Below are positions 48,973 to 62,332 of a stretch of DNA of 64,000 nucleotides, piece after piece. Source of the stretch: Antennarius striatus (taxonomy: Eukaryota > Chordata > Actinopteri > Lophiiformes > Antennariidae); assembly GCF_040054535.1 (NCBI RefSeq), contig NC_090783.1, positions 1,827,501 to 1,891,500 of the forward strand, in the 5' to 3' direction. The stretch's first letter is position 1. Each line of letters starts with the position of its first letter. The notes beneath the pieces were generated by a model. It was not told the DNA's origin. It made no database searches and was given only the letters and a program-made list of their open reading frames with translations. The translations under genes and the position numbers were made by a program.

Positions 48973-51808
48973 CACACACATCAAAAACGAGCACCTGACC
49001 TTTGAGTCATGAAGACTTTTTATTTGGAGAAAGAAATGCTTGAAATCACTCATTTTTAAAATTCAATTAAGTCATTGAGTACAACATCTAAGTTCTCAGA
49101 AAAAGTTAAAATCATGCCTTTAGTCTTTTTATACATAAAAGATGTGGTTTAACGATGACAAAGTGATTTTTTTTCTTTTATAAAATGACTTTTACTTCTT
49201 CTTCTGACATATTTAACTTCTGTTAAAGGAATATTAATGTAGAAAAAAAAAAAAACAATTATCAACCTCCCTCCCGATAACACACAAAAATAACAGAAAT
49301 AAACAGAGAAAGGCATCACACAGTACGTTACGATGTGCTGACATGGCTTCAAAGCACACATATTACAGTACTGTACAAGGGTCCTCAGACAAAACGCACC
49401 TAAACCACTTGCCCCTGCTGAAACAGCTCAACACTGCTTTGATTTACCGGACCCGACCCGGCGGGGCGTCGGCCGCCGGTCAATGAGGTAAAAACATCCA
49501 GGAAAAAAAATTTAAAAAGAAAAAAGCACCGAGGTTTGGCGTTTAAAATTTGTGTATAGCTTATGAACCAAGTGCGGGTTGGACGCACAAATTAGCTTGC
49601 GACATTCGGGAACGCCGCCGGGTCGGTTTCCCCCCCGCAAAAACAAACAAACAAAAAAACAAAAAAAGCCGTTTCTCCATATTTTAAAATGGGACATTTA
49701 ATGTCGGTATTTATAGTGACGTCTTTGCTGGAATTAAATGAATCCCATCACTTGTTTTCATGATCGGAAACGTCATTTAAGGAGGCCCGCGTATGAAATC
49801 ACGTAGATTAGGAGGCTCTTACAAAGCTTAAGTCAACTACTAATATCATATAAGACTTCGACTAACATTAAGAAAATGAGCAAAAAAGCAGGGACGTGAA
49901 AAATCTTCTTAAGATCACCTCATAGGTGTAAAAAGAAAAAATTAAATAAAAAGGAAAACAATCTTAGGCCAAATACTTTAAGGGACGACAACATCTATTT
50001 CTTAGAATATGATGTGCAAACTGAACTGTGCATAGAGATCAAATTTTAATAAATATTAATGTGATAATTCAAGTTATCACAAGTTTGACTTGGTCAAAAA
50101 AGTTGGAGGGGGGGTTTGATTGTACATTTGAATGATTAAATTTAGTTTTACTAAAACATTAAAAAGTTTTTTTAAGTGCTGCGAGAAAAAAGCTTTTATA
50201 ATATTTTTTTTTTAAGCAACAAACACTTCCCATTTATTATGAACCAGAGCCCCAAAGACAAACACAAACACTCAATAAAAATCCCAATAAAAATCATTGA
50301 TTTGTCATAGTTATAGTTGAACTTCCTCTGAATGGCTTTCACTTTTTCATTTTTTTTTTTAATATTCCGCCTTATTTTTGCATCAAAGAGTCACGTGAGC
50401 AACAAAGAACAAACTGAGGGTTATAGCGATGTACAGGAACTTTACATAGAACTATTTTAGTCAGCGTTTAAACGTAAACGGCTCCATCCCACCTTTATCG
50501 TTTTCACGGTTTCTTCGTTTTTGTCGTAGCTTAAAATATGTGAAGCGTAATGCCTGTCTTTGGACCGCAGAGGTAATTGTAGGTATGTGTATGTGTGTAA
50601 AACATGCTGAAATGCCTCCCAGACATTTCAAATGAGTAAATTGTGCCCCCCCTTTACCCCCCCCAAGCCGAGCCGGGTGGGGCCGGGTCGCCAGGGGGGG
50701 CCCGTGCTGGTTCGAGGTATATGATCATGGGGCCGAACGAGTGGCCTGTGGAAAAATGTGACAAAGCTGTCTGATGGATGTGGTGAATTTCATTCACGCT
50801 GCTGTGCATCACGCCCCCCCCCCTCATCCATCCCTACCCCCACCCCTCGACTTTTAATCGACGCCCCTCTTCGTCAACCCCGCCGCCGCCAAACGCCACC
50901 GGGCTCCGTTCAGATTCAATTCACTTAAATTCAGGAAGTGTGCCATTGTTTTTCCGACAGGAGATCCGTTAGCTGTTTGTTAGCCGCGGCTAACAAACAA
51001 AAACAAACAACAGCTTTCCTTCCTGTTTTTTTTAATTTTTGGTTATTTTGAATTTAAGGGCCGATCATTAAGTGCTATTTAATTCTTCTTTAAGAAGGTT
51101 TTTGACCTCAGTCTGCATCTTATTAACACTTATGAAGAGTTAGCTACCCGTAGCCACCTTAGCTCATTAGCACTTGCTAGCTAGCGATTCTATTATTTGT
51201 GCATTTCTAATATTAAAAAGAACATGTTCAAAACATGTTTTCTTTTGGGATCATCCAGATTCTCAAAAACATTTTTATATTTTTATGGATCCATTTAGCG
51301 GCTAACTAGCTAACCAGCTAAGCTAATACGCTACGATAAACATGGAGTTAACGGAACACTGATGCGAACATGTCCGCCTTCTGAACTCCAATTAAATGAA
51401 TTGAAGGTGAATAAATCTCTTCAGGCCCCGCCCCATCAAACCCCTCCCCCCTTGTCCATATAAACCCCACCCCCGCCTAGAATCGATACGACCCCGCCCA
51501 CTCCTCTTTGGCGACTCTGTTTGAAACAGGGTTCCTACTCCTTTGTGGTGGGAGGAGCTTCCGAGGAGGGGACGACCATTTTTAGACACACTTCCTGTTA
51601 TTTGTGCGATTCCGAAAACCAAAGAGAATTTACAGAGTTTCCCAGAAGCCTTTGCGGCCCGTGTAGGAACCCTGACCGGACGATATATGGAAACTAGAAA
51701 AAGTGTTGTTGGTTTTTTTCCCCCACCCGAACAACAAATCAACAAGGCTGCTAGGACCAAACGAGTGTCCCCCCCCCTCCCCTCCCCTATTACCCATCAT
51801 CCCCCTCT
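46625..51808. other. dld to zbtb45 tail-to-tail region
   Basis: The dld 3' UTR starts at 46625; AATAAA-type signals occur near 46907 and 47600. The zbtb45 3' UTR probably runs from 51808 down to about 49015, where + TTTATT (AATAAA on the gene strand) lies before a (CA)n at about 48930-48968. AT-rich and homopolymer-rich stretches and a MITE-like fragment (48756-48894) are present. No other gene was recognised. Confidence 0.55.
48756..48894. mobile_element. MITE-like fragment related to 28302-28684, reverse orientation
   Basis: GTATCTCGACGTTCTAC near its right end matches the inverted left end at 28304-28320. GATGTCGTATCCATCCG at about 48788 is the reverse complement of sequence near 28380-28396. 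CACGTGGTAAAGAACGAGAT appears twice inside, so the copy carries an internal duplication. Confidence 0.55.
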
Positions 51809-54800
51809 CTAGGTGGAGGAAGCTCCGTGGCTGGGGATGTTGGCCATGTTGCCCACCAAGCCAGCCGCGCCAGCCATACCTGAGGGCCCCCCTAGAGCCG
51901 GAGGACTGTGCTTGGTAGGTGAGGTCATGTCGGGACCACGCCCCTGGGCCTGGGGCGGGGCCTGGGGGTTGTGGTGGGCGTGCTGCAGGGCGTGGCGCTC
52001 CAGCAAGGTGCGGTGGGTGAAGGCCCGGTGGCACACGTTGCACTGGAAGGTGCGCTCGGCCCGGTGGGTGCGCATGTGCACGTTGAGCGAGCTCTTCTGG
52101 GTGAAGCGCTTGCCGCACATGGAGCACTGGAAGGCCCTGACGCCGGTGTGCACCACCATGTGTTTCAGGAGGTAGTCGCGCAGCGAGAACGAGCGCCAGC
52201 AGATGGAGCACTGATGAGGTTTCTGACCTGCGGAGACGGAACGGTAGGAGGTCAGCTAGGGGCGGGGTCATCAGGTCGAACCCCGACCTGGCGGGAGTTT
52301 CGCTTACCGGAGTGGATGAACATGTGCTTGCTGTAGTTCTTCCGAGAACGTAGAGATTTGCCACAGTGCGTGCAGTCGAACGAGGTCTCAGATCCCTGGG
52401 AGGAAGGGGAGGGGCCGGCCGAGCAGGAGGAGGTGGAGGGAGGCGGGGCCGGGGTCATGGGCGCCGGGGGAGGAGCCTGCTGCTGAGTGGGTTGGGTCCC
52501 CGCCATGCTGTCGATCCCAGCCATGGGTCCGCCCACGTAGAAAGGTGCTGGCTGCGATTGGCTCACCGGGTACTGGAACAGGAGCTGAGGGCGAGACAGA
52601 ATAGACGGGCGTTAGCGGCGGGCGAGAGAACACAGTCACAGGTAGGGTTGTTGGTTCAAAACTAGAACCATCTAGCAACCGGTTCCCTCCTGTTAGAACC
52701 ATCTAGTATCCGGTTGTCTGCTCTGACAGTCTTGGTTCTGAACCTGTCGTCAGACTTTAAACGGGTCAGAAGCTCATTGGCTTGGTGGACTAATTTAAAC
52801 AGGACTAACTTGAACAGGACTAACTTAAACAGGACTAACTTAAACAGGACTAATTGAAACAGGACTAATTAAAGCAGGATGATGAAAACAGGACTAACTA
52901 AAACAGGGCTAATTAAAGCAGGACTAACTTAATCAGGACTAACTAAAACAGGACTAACTAGAACAGCAGCTCCTGCTCTAGTCGAGCGGTGGGCGAGCGA
53001 GCTCAGCGGTGAATGGAGAGAACGAGCCGTGCGAGAAACGAGTTATTTTTTACTTTGCTTCAGGACATTTAGGTTCTAGCGCACAAACACACACGCCCAC
53101 ACCGCTGCAGCAGCGGCAGGACAGACACACACCGCCGGGGCTCACAACACACACAAACACACAACACCGCTACACAACGCAACGCAGACGGCACGCACAA
53201 GTACCTCCACACAACACAGGTCTACAACACAATTCTACACAACAGTTTTAACTTCAGTGGTAACTTCATACAGCTGTTCACAAATTCAAATGTTCATAAG
53301 TCAGATTTTCGTATACAGCGCGCCCTCGTTCCTCGCTTTTAATGCATTCCAGGAACCACACGCGATTAACGAATTCTGCGATATCGCGACAATCTATCTT
53401 ATTATTTACGGTAACTTAAACATTTATGAACCCTCCCCATACTGACACCAAACCACCTATCTGTATTACCGTCTCCCACACTCTGATAGAGTGTGTTTCA
53501 CGCAAGTCCAAGACTCATGGAACGTAGCGCACTTCCGAATGCAGTCAGCCAATAGAATGCGCGTACAGTATCACATGACTGCCTACCAAAAATCCGCGAT
53601 GAGGTGAAGTCGCGAGTGTTAAAGTACGAATACACACTGACTGTTCGTAAACCAGACGGTCGTATACATGAACATCCGACTGTTCGTATCTACATCTGTT
53701 TTACAGTCGGATATTCGTATATACGACATCGCCGCCACTAAGCTAGAAGGCCTTTATCTGTCTGCAGTTTAAAGTTTAGTACAACTAACTTTTTATGAAT
53801 AAATAATTTTTCTGTACTAAACTGTCAAATTCAAATTTTACTGAATTTTTTTGTCTTTTTTATTTACAATTTTTCAAGAAGACCCAGACGCAGGGATCAG
53901 CTGAACAAATTTTAACGCTTTTGTGTGCATTCCAGGCCAGCAGATGGCGCTGCAGCCTTTCTACAATCCACCCTGGAGAAGTGTTAATGAGCTCAGCGGC
54001 ACAAAAAAAGCCAGTCGGTTGTACGTTTTTTTAAAATTCCTTGTTCTTCCCGCCTGGAAGCATCACGGGCATGCGTGAAGGATGGAAGTGACCCGAGGGG
54101 TTTTAAACGCCGCGGGGATAAAAGGTAGAAAAGGATGCGTCGCTAAATGAACTCGTTGACTGGGGGTTTGACTTTGGAATCTCGCTGCAGAGAATGTCGC
54201 ACGTCTTGTTGTTTCAGCTGCTGGTTTGTACCCGACAAATTAAAATCAGAACATTGTTTGAAGTTTTGACGAAGGCGAGCTTATTGTGACGCGCAGAGCT
54301 GAATCTCGTCTGATTATCTACGAAGCGGTTCGGCGGGAATGAGGAAGGCAGTCGAGCTAATTCCGAAAAGCGCCCCCCCCCCATTCCTTTATTAAACCTC
54401 AGCTGTGGGGTGTTAACGCATTAAAACATCGTACATTTAGATTTACCCCATTGCAGCTGACATCAAAGACCATTGTAAATGCGTACTTTGATGATTCGTA
54501 CTGAACAAATCCGATTATTTTTTTGGTACATTTGGTTTTTGTAAGTTTCTTCTCTTTTTCCGAGAAGTTTTTGGTGTTTCGGAGCAAACGACCGATGTTT
54601 CCGATCAATATATCACAATATTACAATATTAATAACACAACTAAGTAATTGTACTTGACATGAAAGCACCGACTCGGCAGATGCGACATAGAAGCGATCT
54701 TGAAACGTGACTTTGTTTCATGCTAACAGCTAAAATCTAATGTTTGACAAAACTTTTCCTTGAACTTAAATTAGTACCCGAGGATCCAGACATCACATGC

Positions 54801-57800
54801 TTTAGCCCGTAAGCTAAAAGCATTAGCTCATGTCTGTGGAAGTTCATCAAGATCAGACTGGTTCAGGAGTCTCAGTGCTAACCTGCTACCCAGGAGTAGC
54901 ATCTCCAGAACGTTCTGTTTGCTTGGATCCAGTCCGGTAACACCCACCTCAGATGGAATAATGCTATCTCTGTTAGGTCGGAGGCTACTGTGAAGACCGC
55001 ATCGTTGTGCATTGAATCTTTTCAAACAAGTTTGTGATGTCAGGGCTTCTCCAGACTTGTTCCAACGTTTTCCAGATGTCTGCAGACGTTTAATGTTTGT
55101 ATTCCACTGTTAGAGGAAGCCGCTATGCTAATTGTCAAGCCGTCAATCTTCACGTGCCCTGAGTCCAATTACACGTTTTAATCGTTATTCCCTGTCGCGA
55201 TGCCAGACACTCACCTGGTTGTTGATGGACTGTGTTGTCGGAGGCGGAGTCAGAGGCTTGTTGACCCGTCCTCGGGGGTTGAAACCCATGGACTGAGGCG
55301 GCTCGCTCTGGGGCCAGAAGCTCTCTGAAAACACCCCCTGCTCATCGTAGAAGTCCTAAAACACACCACAAATGCGTGAAGACGCGACACAAACACACAC
55401 ACACACACACACTTCCTGACTTCTCCGTGTTTCTGCTTCAGCTCAGAGTTAAACATCTACTCTTTTTAGAATGCAGGTTTTACGCTAGATCCCACGTTTC
55501 CCACCCACCACCACCAGAACCCCCCCTCCCTAACGAAGGCTTACCGGCTCCATAGGTGTGAATCCTTCCTGTTTCTGGTCTCCTTTGGTGCATGTGTACG
55601 AAACGAACCCTAAACTATACATTTGTCTGCGCTCCGGTTGTGAGTCTTCTCACGTACAGACCACAACCCTCATTACCTGGAGGCTCAGCCTACACTTTCC
55701 ACAAAAAGCTCTGCAGGCACGAGCGCAGACGTTGGGATGACTAACTGGCACGGTGCGGTCCGACCAGTCAGGCCACATTGCTGTCAAAACAGTTGCGCGA
55801 AGGAAAAGTACATTTTGATGTATGGCTGACAAAATAATCAGACTAGAAACACTGGCCCGGGCGGGCCGCGGATAATGTCTGGAGCGACTATCTGTTTATC
55901 GGGAATTAAAACAGGAGGTAACCTGGATTAAAAGCTTGGTCGTGTTTTCACCTGGGATTATGCAAAAAATATTAGTTCCAGGCAGTTTTCTGTTGCCGTG
56001 GGAACTGTTTTTATTGACTTTTAATAATATCACATAGAAATACTTTTGAAATTTTCACCAATCATGCAGAATGGCACTCAGACGAAAGGGTGTGTAGGAG
56101 CATCTGGCATTAAAGCTCGCTAAACGCTGAAATTAAAGTTCCTCAATAATGATTCGATAATTAATAACTCCACTTAATCCTGATAAACAAACAGGAAGTC
56201 TTCCTTCCACCCGATGCCGGTGATGTCACCTGGGATTCTGGATAGTCGTGATTGACAAGTTTCTGTCATTTTAACCGATCTCAAGTGACAGAAACGAGTT
56301 TCAGGTGCGTTTTTTTTATTTTTTTTTAGCTTAGCTAGTTTTGCTAACAAGAAAGGGGGAGGGGCTTATGACTGCGCTGCAGAGTAAAAATACTTCGTGT
56401 CACTTTTAGGCAACTGGAATGACAGAGATGTTCCTGCTCCTTTAAGATCAGAGAATTTTTTTTTTTTTTAAATGCTTATAATTCCAAAAATATCAAAAAA
56501 CATGAAGTTCGCGATTGTTTCGGGAGTCGTTCCCCGGAGGTGAAGCGCGACAGACAAACGGGATGGTCGGAAACCGTTTCCCTATTCCCCGTACCCCCCT
56601 TCCTCCTCCAGAGGAAGATAAAAATAGTGCAAGCGACGCCGCGTTAACGCCTCGATACGAATCCGTGTGAAAACCGACGGCTCGCAAACGACGGCTGTCG
56701 ATCCTCACTACAAGAAACGATCAAATAAGGCGGATATATAAGTGTCAGATAAAAGAAACGGAGAAAAACGTTCGCTTGTGAGCGTTAAAGGTGTTTAACT
56801 GCGTCGCTTCTCCTCCGCCGGCGACACTCTGGGGATTAGTTTTCAGATAGTTTGAGCCGGACGGCGCGAGCTGGCGTCTGCTCGGAAACACGTGACGAAA
56901 TAAAACCGAATAAAAACGAGCGTCACTTTGGAGGAGACGACTGTGTGACAGATGTTCCTGGCGAAAACTGCAGGGTGCAGCACGCTGCGGCACGAATCCA
57001 CCCCCTCCCTACCGATTCTGAGAACTATTCTGAGAACTAATCCGAGCCGACGGACGTTGTCCCACCTGTCCAAAGCTCGCCATGGTTTCCTGGGAGCCCT
57101 CCTGCTCTCCGGCTCGCCTCACGTCTTCCAGGGCGTAGACGGTCCCGTCGGCGTCCTGGACTCCCTCATCCTTCACCACCACCCCCTCTGCTCCTCCCAG
57201 CACCTGGAGAAGACAACCATCCGTTTCAGCTCCTTTTTATGTTTTATCGCGGCGGCGGAACTACGACGACAGTAACCGCGCGTCGCCGTAGCGACAACCC
57301 CCCTCCGGCGGGTGATAGTAAAGTTGAACGACCTACAGTGAACACGCAGAAGTCCATAAATCATCAAGAAGGCCGTGATTGGCGAAGTTAAGACGAGCGC
57401 TGCCCTCTCGCTGAAACATTTCAGCGAGCTGCGCCAATGCAGCGCGAGAAACGGGGATGGAAGCAGAAGAAAAGAAAAAAAAAATCCAAAGCGATGCAGC
57501 TCCGCATGCCTGAAAGCGGTAACCATGGCAACCCCTCCCTCCCTCCATCCTTGCTCTACCTGGAGCCGGAGCGGCTGCCTCTGCTTGCGGCTGTGGCTCG
57601 CCCCCCTGTCTCGGTCGGCGTCTCTGCCGCGCTCCCGCCCGTCGCCGCCGCCGTCCTCCTCCTCGCTGTAGCGGTCCATCCCCACCAGGTCGTCCGACAG
57701 GTCGGCGGCGTTGCCGCGGAGACTGTCCCTGCCGATGCTGTCCACGCTGCCCACGCCGGAGCTGCAGCCCGCCGAGAGGCTGCCCGTGCTGCCGGCGCCG

Positions 57801-58615
57801 TTGGCGGTCTGCGCCAGCAGGTCGCGGAGCTTGTACCTGACGTCCTGAGTGCAGCTGGGGCTCTGCTTCAAGAGGATGGCGCCGGAGCCCAACCCGTCGC
57901 CGCCACCGCCTCCTCCGCCGCACATCGATCCAGCTCCCATGTCGCCCAGCGTCATCAGGCTCACCGTGTTAGCTTGCTCCATCGGGCCGGGGCCGCCATC
58001 GCCGACGCCCGCCATCCCACCGCTCATGTTGCCGCCGCCACATTCCGTCATGAAGTTGGAGAAGTTGGCGTAACCTCCGCCGCCGCCGCCGCTGACGGAG
58101 CAACTCCCGCTCCCGCTCCTATCCGCCCCTTTCCCATCGCCGCGTTCTTCCTGCTTCGGGAGGACGCCTCCCAGCATGCCTCGCCCGGCTGCCGCCGCAG
58201 CGGCCGCCGCAGCCGCCGCCCCCGCCGCAGCCGCCTTCCTCTGCGAGATGATCTGCGTGCACTCGTCGATCACTGTCTTGATCTGCAGGATGCTGGCGGC
58301 GGTGAGGATGCACAGCGCCTGCGACTGCAGCACCACCAGCGAGCCGCTGTACATGAAGTCCACCAGCTGCTTCACCGTTTCCGCGGGAACCAGCGGCGGG
58401 ACGGAGATCTCCGAGTGGCCCAGCAGCAGCTTGTCCTGGAAGAAGGGGCTCCCGGCCGCAAGGACGCAGGCGTGGGCGCGCAGCGAGGCGTCGTGGATCC
58501 GCACCGTCACGTCGCAGAAGAGGCCCTCGCGCCGCTGCGTGCGCAGCGCCTCCAGCACCGATTGGCTGGAGTTGTGCAGGTGGATGTAGTGGACGGTCTC
58601 TGTGCCCGGCGCCAT
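51809..58615 (-). CDS. zbtb45: zbtb45, BTB/POZ and C2H2 zinc-finger protein (complete, 5 coding exons)
   Basis: BTB-zinc-finger proteins are nuclear factors, usually repressors; the BTB domain dimerises and recruits corepressors and the fingers bind DNA. Exons in transcript order: 57560-58615, 57066-57203, 55215-55355, 52308-52584, 51809-52227; 2031 nt, 676 aa, phases agree. The BTB domain (about residues 10-125) has [38 protein letters not shown] and [16 protein letters not shown]. It is followed by a poly-Ala run and Gly-rich low-complexity sequence, then [13 protein letters not shown], shared with ZBTB45. Four C2H2 fingers end the protein: [57 protein letters not shown] and [17 protein letters not shown]. 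The linker HSGQKPHQC replaces the usual TGEKP. Start: Met [15 protein letters not shown] at 58615, which aligns with the recalled human start; the upstream open stretch is Pro/His-rich and likely UTR. ZBTB20 is the closest alternative but fits less well. Confidence 0.9.
52790..52965. repeat. Degenerate minisatellite (AACAGGACTAACTTAA)n
   Basis: This is about eleven copies of a 13-16 bp unit centred on ACAGGACTAA, in the zbtb45 intron between the exons at 52308-52584 and 55215-55355. Confidence 0.85.
53260..53740. mobile_element. Nested DNA-transposon remnants in a zbtb45 intron
   Basis: CCCTCGTTCCTCGCTTTTAA and TTCCAGGAACCACACGCGAT begin a Tigger/pogo-like fragment, and CCGCGATGAGGTGAAGTCGC near 53595 may be its other end. 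It is flanked by copies of a different motif (TTCATAAGTCAGATTTTCGT on the left; TGTTCGTAAACCAGACGGTC and TTCGTATATACG on the right), as if inserted into an older element. Confidence 0.45.
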
Positions 58616-59976
58616 GGCGGGGGGCGGGGAGTCACTGGGGATGGGGTGTGAGTGGGAGTGGGGGTGAGGGTGGGGGAGAGGGGGGAGGTGTCTGGGGTTT
58701 TGCGTCAGCTTGAGGGACGAGGAGGGCCAGGAGGGAAACGGGTACAGCGCATGGGCCACGGCGGGTCCACGTCCCCCCAAAACCCCCCTTCAGGCGGTCA
58801 TGGGTTCAGACGGGTAAGGTTCCCAGAAATGGATGCGGTGCTTGAGGTTCACCTGGAGACAAACCCTGTGGATGGAAGTGGGATGAAAGGGTTAAAACTG
58901 ATGCGATGGAAACGGGCTGCGTTCACATAACGTCTTGGAAATGGGACGTGAACCCGAAGAATCTCGTAACAGCAAAGAATCAGTCAATAAATTGATTATC
59001 TTGATCAATAAAAACACGTGTTAACAAATCCATCAATACCTTTGATGACTCAACTTGTTGATCGATCAGTTAGTTGCCGCCCCCCCCCCCCCTTTTTTTT
59101 TTCTAAGCACAATAAACCGAGTCGCGTGCCTCGGCTGCAAACACCTTGATGACACAGACGAGGTCACGTGACTCCTCGGGTCGCGTTAACTTGGCTGCTC
59201 AGCTCCGTGGGTGGCAGCTAACGAACATTTTTTTTAAAAGGAAAAAAAAAACAAAAAAAACAAAAAAAGCGGCTGTCGCGCGGTAAAAAAATAAAAAATA
59301 AAGGCGCGTGACCGACCGTAAAAAAAAAATCTCCCAACGTCACGTTTGACTGGATCAAACGGTTTCAGTTGAAGCCGTTAAACGGCTCAACCGACGGGTT
59401 AACGAAGGACTAGCTAGCCCGCGTTAAGCTAGCGTTAGCTGTTGACGTTAGCCGCGCCGCCGCTACGCGGAAATCTGCGCGAAAACGCGAGCGTTTGCAC
59501 GCGAAAAACGAACCTCGCAGTCTCTTGAACGCGAAAGTTGACATTTAAATAAAAAACAAACAAACAACAAATCGATTTGTTCACGTTTTTAGCGTTAAAG
59601 CGGCTGTTTCCAACTCGCCCCCACGATCCAAGATCGGCGCTAACCTAGCTAGTTAGCTAGCTAGCCAGCTAGCGCAAAAAAAAAAAAAAGGGTAAGACAG
59701 CTAGTAAAGCTAGCATGCCAGCTAACGCGCTGCTATTATTTTGCGCACACGAGCATTTTGACGCAAAACCAGCTTGATGTTTCCGTGTTTTTGCGTGTCC
59801 GTGGGTCGTGCCGCCCTACCTGCGGTGTGCGGTGGCGGTGCGGCGGCTTCGGATCGCGGGCAGATGGCTGCAGCAGGAAGCCCGGAGCGGAGCGGAGCGG
59901 AGCGGAGCGGAGCGGAACGCACCCAACCCGGTGAGAGCTGGAGACAAACACATCCAAACAAACACACACGGCCTGG

Positions 59977-60007
<31 letters not shown>

Positions 60008-62332
60008 ACGGGGAGGAAATTCTGCTGCACGGATCTGCTAAAGCGTCCGCATTTTTAAAAAAAAATCTACTGCAACCGCAGTTTCATACATAAACACAGT
60101 CAGAAAAAGAAACTACAAATTGCCCCCCCCCCTCCTCCGCACATGTGTGCACGCATGACATGAACGCACACACACCTGGACGCACCTGGATGTGCACAAA
60201 AAAACAAAAAGGTGGCTCATGCATGAGTCCATAATAATAATAATAATATATCATCAGCATAAAGGAGTTGGAGACACAGATGATTTAACAAGGATTCACA
60301 GTCAGTGGTGGTCCCACACTCAAAGGGGGCCCGGGGGCCCCACTGTGTGGTTTAACCCCCCCACCCCCACCACACCTATAATGACTCATTTATGTTCCCT
60401 CTATGTAAAAAGTTAATATCTTCACAATGCATCCAAGCCCTCCTTTATGACAGATATTAATAAAATACGCTCCGGCTGTTCTTTCAGCAGGGTTCCGAAC
60501 ACTTTCGCGGTTTTTATTCTCCCCTGACGTCGGGTCGATGTTCATGCGAAGTCGTATTTGCACAGCAATTAGATTGTGTTCAAACGCACGCCTGACACAC
60601 AGGATGTGTGAGTGTGTATTCAAGCGCTAAACAAGCAGCAGCAGCAGCAGCAGCAGCGCGGCGACTTATCGTCTTTGTGACGTTGTTTTTGTCGTTTGGC
60701 AGGTTCCAGCGGTGGAACATCAGTAGCACCAAAGATGTGAGGCGTTCACACATATGCTAGTGAGAATCATAAAAACATGCTCAGATTAAAATAATAGTTG
60801 ATTCTAAATAATATCTATAGTCATAAAAGATAAATAATAAGAGCGTCTTAGAAAGAACTTGACTGTAAAGTGTGACTGCTTACACTCACCTGAATATTAA
60901 GGTCAGGTAATAGTCCATACTTTAGCATAATAATATTCACCCACAACATTTTGCTTTTCAATGTGAGAAAATGCCCTTTAACTGCCACTAATGATGAAAA
61001 TGACGTTAGGCTTTATTATAGATGAATCACTATGGCTGTCCTTCCACTCAACTCATAATGTACGACCTGGATGGACCATTCTAGCCCTCTATATGACACC
61101 TACAGACCTGCAAATGATTGCTAACGTGTTTAATTAGGTATTCCACTCTGCATTCCATCATAAGACGTGTGAAATAACTGCTGATAATTGCAGTTAAAAG
61201 GGTTTAATGGCTGTAATTGAAGGCATTATGTAGTAATTATAGTCCTATCATAATGTGGTATAAATGCCCCATAATGCACTGCACGTGTAGTCTGCGTTGG
61301 CTGCGTCTTCATCCGCAGCGACACGGTTTTAAGAAACAGACAAGGCGGATGGACTCCACATCAAAATATAATTTAATGAATTCACTTTTTCACTGTTGTC
61401 CATCACAAATCTATAACCATGTATAAAGAAAAAGGAAGATCCTCCGTCTTCTGGTAAGGCATGCAGTCTCCACAGAGCTTTTTGGACATTGAAAGCTAAC
61501 AGGTCGCTAACAGCAGGACACACCGACACGCACACGTTTACGCACGGAAGCGCTCATGGGGACCTGCTGGGTTTGAAAACGATAATTCTCTGTACGTATG
61601 ATGAGTGGAAGTGAGATTCATCACAACACCAAAAGATGTCAAGCGGTTCACAGATAGCAACATGGTAATGCTAACCAAGTCCCCTCTGGCACTGTGGCGC
61701 CCTCTTTCTGCTGGGGGGAGGAAATGTTTGACGGTGTAGCGATGACGCGGGATTACATCGACGGTTACACGGCAGGGGGGTTAATAGCGGTGAGGATTGT
61801 TTTGGAACAGCCGTGACTCTCGCGTTCGACCCGATGCAGCAAGTGGCGTGTCATCGTTTTAACACCGCCGCCATCGTAACGCTCGTATAAAAAGTGCAGA
61901 CATTTTGTTGTATCTATGGTGCAAAATTCTAACAGACCCTCTGGGATTCAGCGAGGCCTCGGCTATATAAATACAACTATATATTTGCCTCCATATAAAA
62001 ATAAAAGTAGCAATACACAAATATTGCACACCTAAGGAGTGAAATTTGTTAGATTCCTGACGAACTACTGAGGAAAATGTACAAACGTGGAACTTATGAT
62101 CCTTCCAGTGCATAAATAAATATTTTGTTATTTCGTTGTGGTTGCCGAAGTAGGTAAATGTCTCTCTTCCTATGTGTGTGAGTGTGTGTGTGGAGGGGGT
62201 GTGGCCAGGTGGGGCAGAGGTGGAGTCACGGCTGCCAAGTAGGCATGGTGGAGTTGAGCTGTGCAGTGGATGGAGCAGCAGGTAGCTCTTGCAGACTGGA
62301 TGGGCCAGGTGGGTGGGTGGTGGTGGGGGTCC
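58616..62332. other. zbtb45 upstream and hk1 3' flank
   Basis: 58616-60000 is probably zbtb45 5' UTR, intron and CpG-rich promoter. A donor-like GTAGGG on the gene strand at 59814-59819 could end a non-coding first exon. A (GGAGC)n lies at 59884-59915. 60000-61300 has no recognised gene. 61350-62332 is likely hk1 3' UTR. Confidence 0.5.
59884..59915. repeat. (GGAGC)n pentanucleotide near the putative zbtb45 first exon
   Basis: This is six GGAGC/GGAAC units in GC-rich sequence immediately upstream of a possible non-coding-exon donor. Confidence 0.85.

Noticed and set aside
57173..57559. Read-through open frame of zbtb45 exon 1 past 57560
   Set aside because: A donor GTAGAG follows RLQ and the next exon (57066-57203) joins in phase; the read-through part has no family similarity.
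58616..58780. N-terminal extension of zbtb45 upstream of 58615
   Set aside because: The open stretch is Pro/His-rich low complexity and not shared with the family; the BTB start [15 protein letters not shown] fits the known start.
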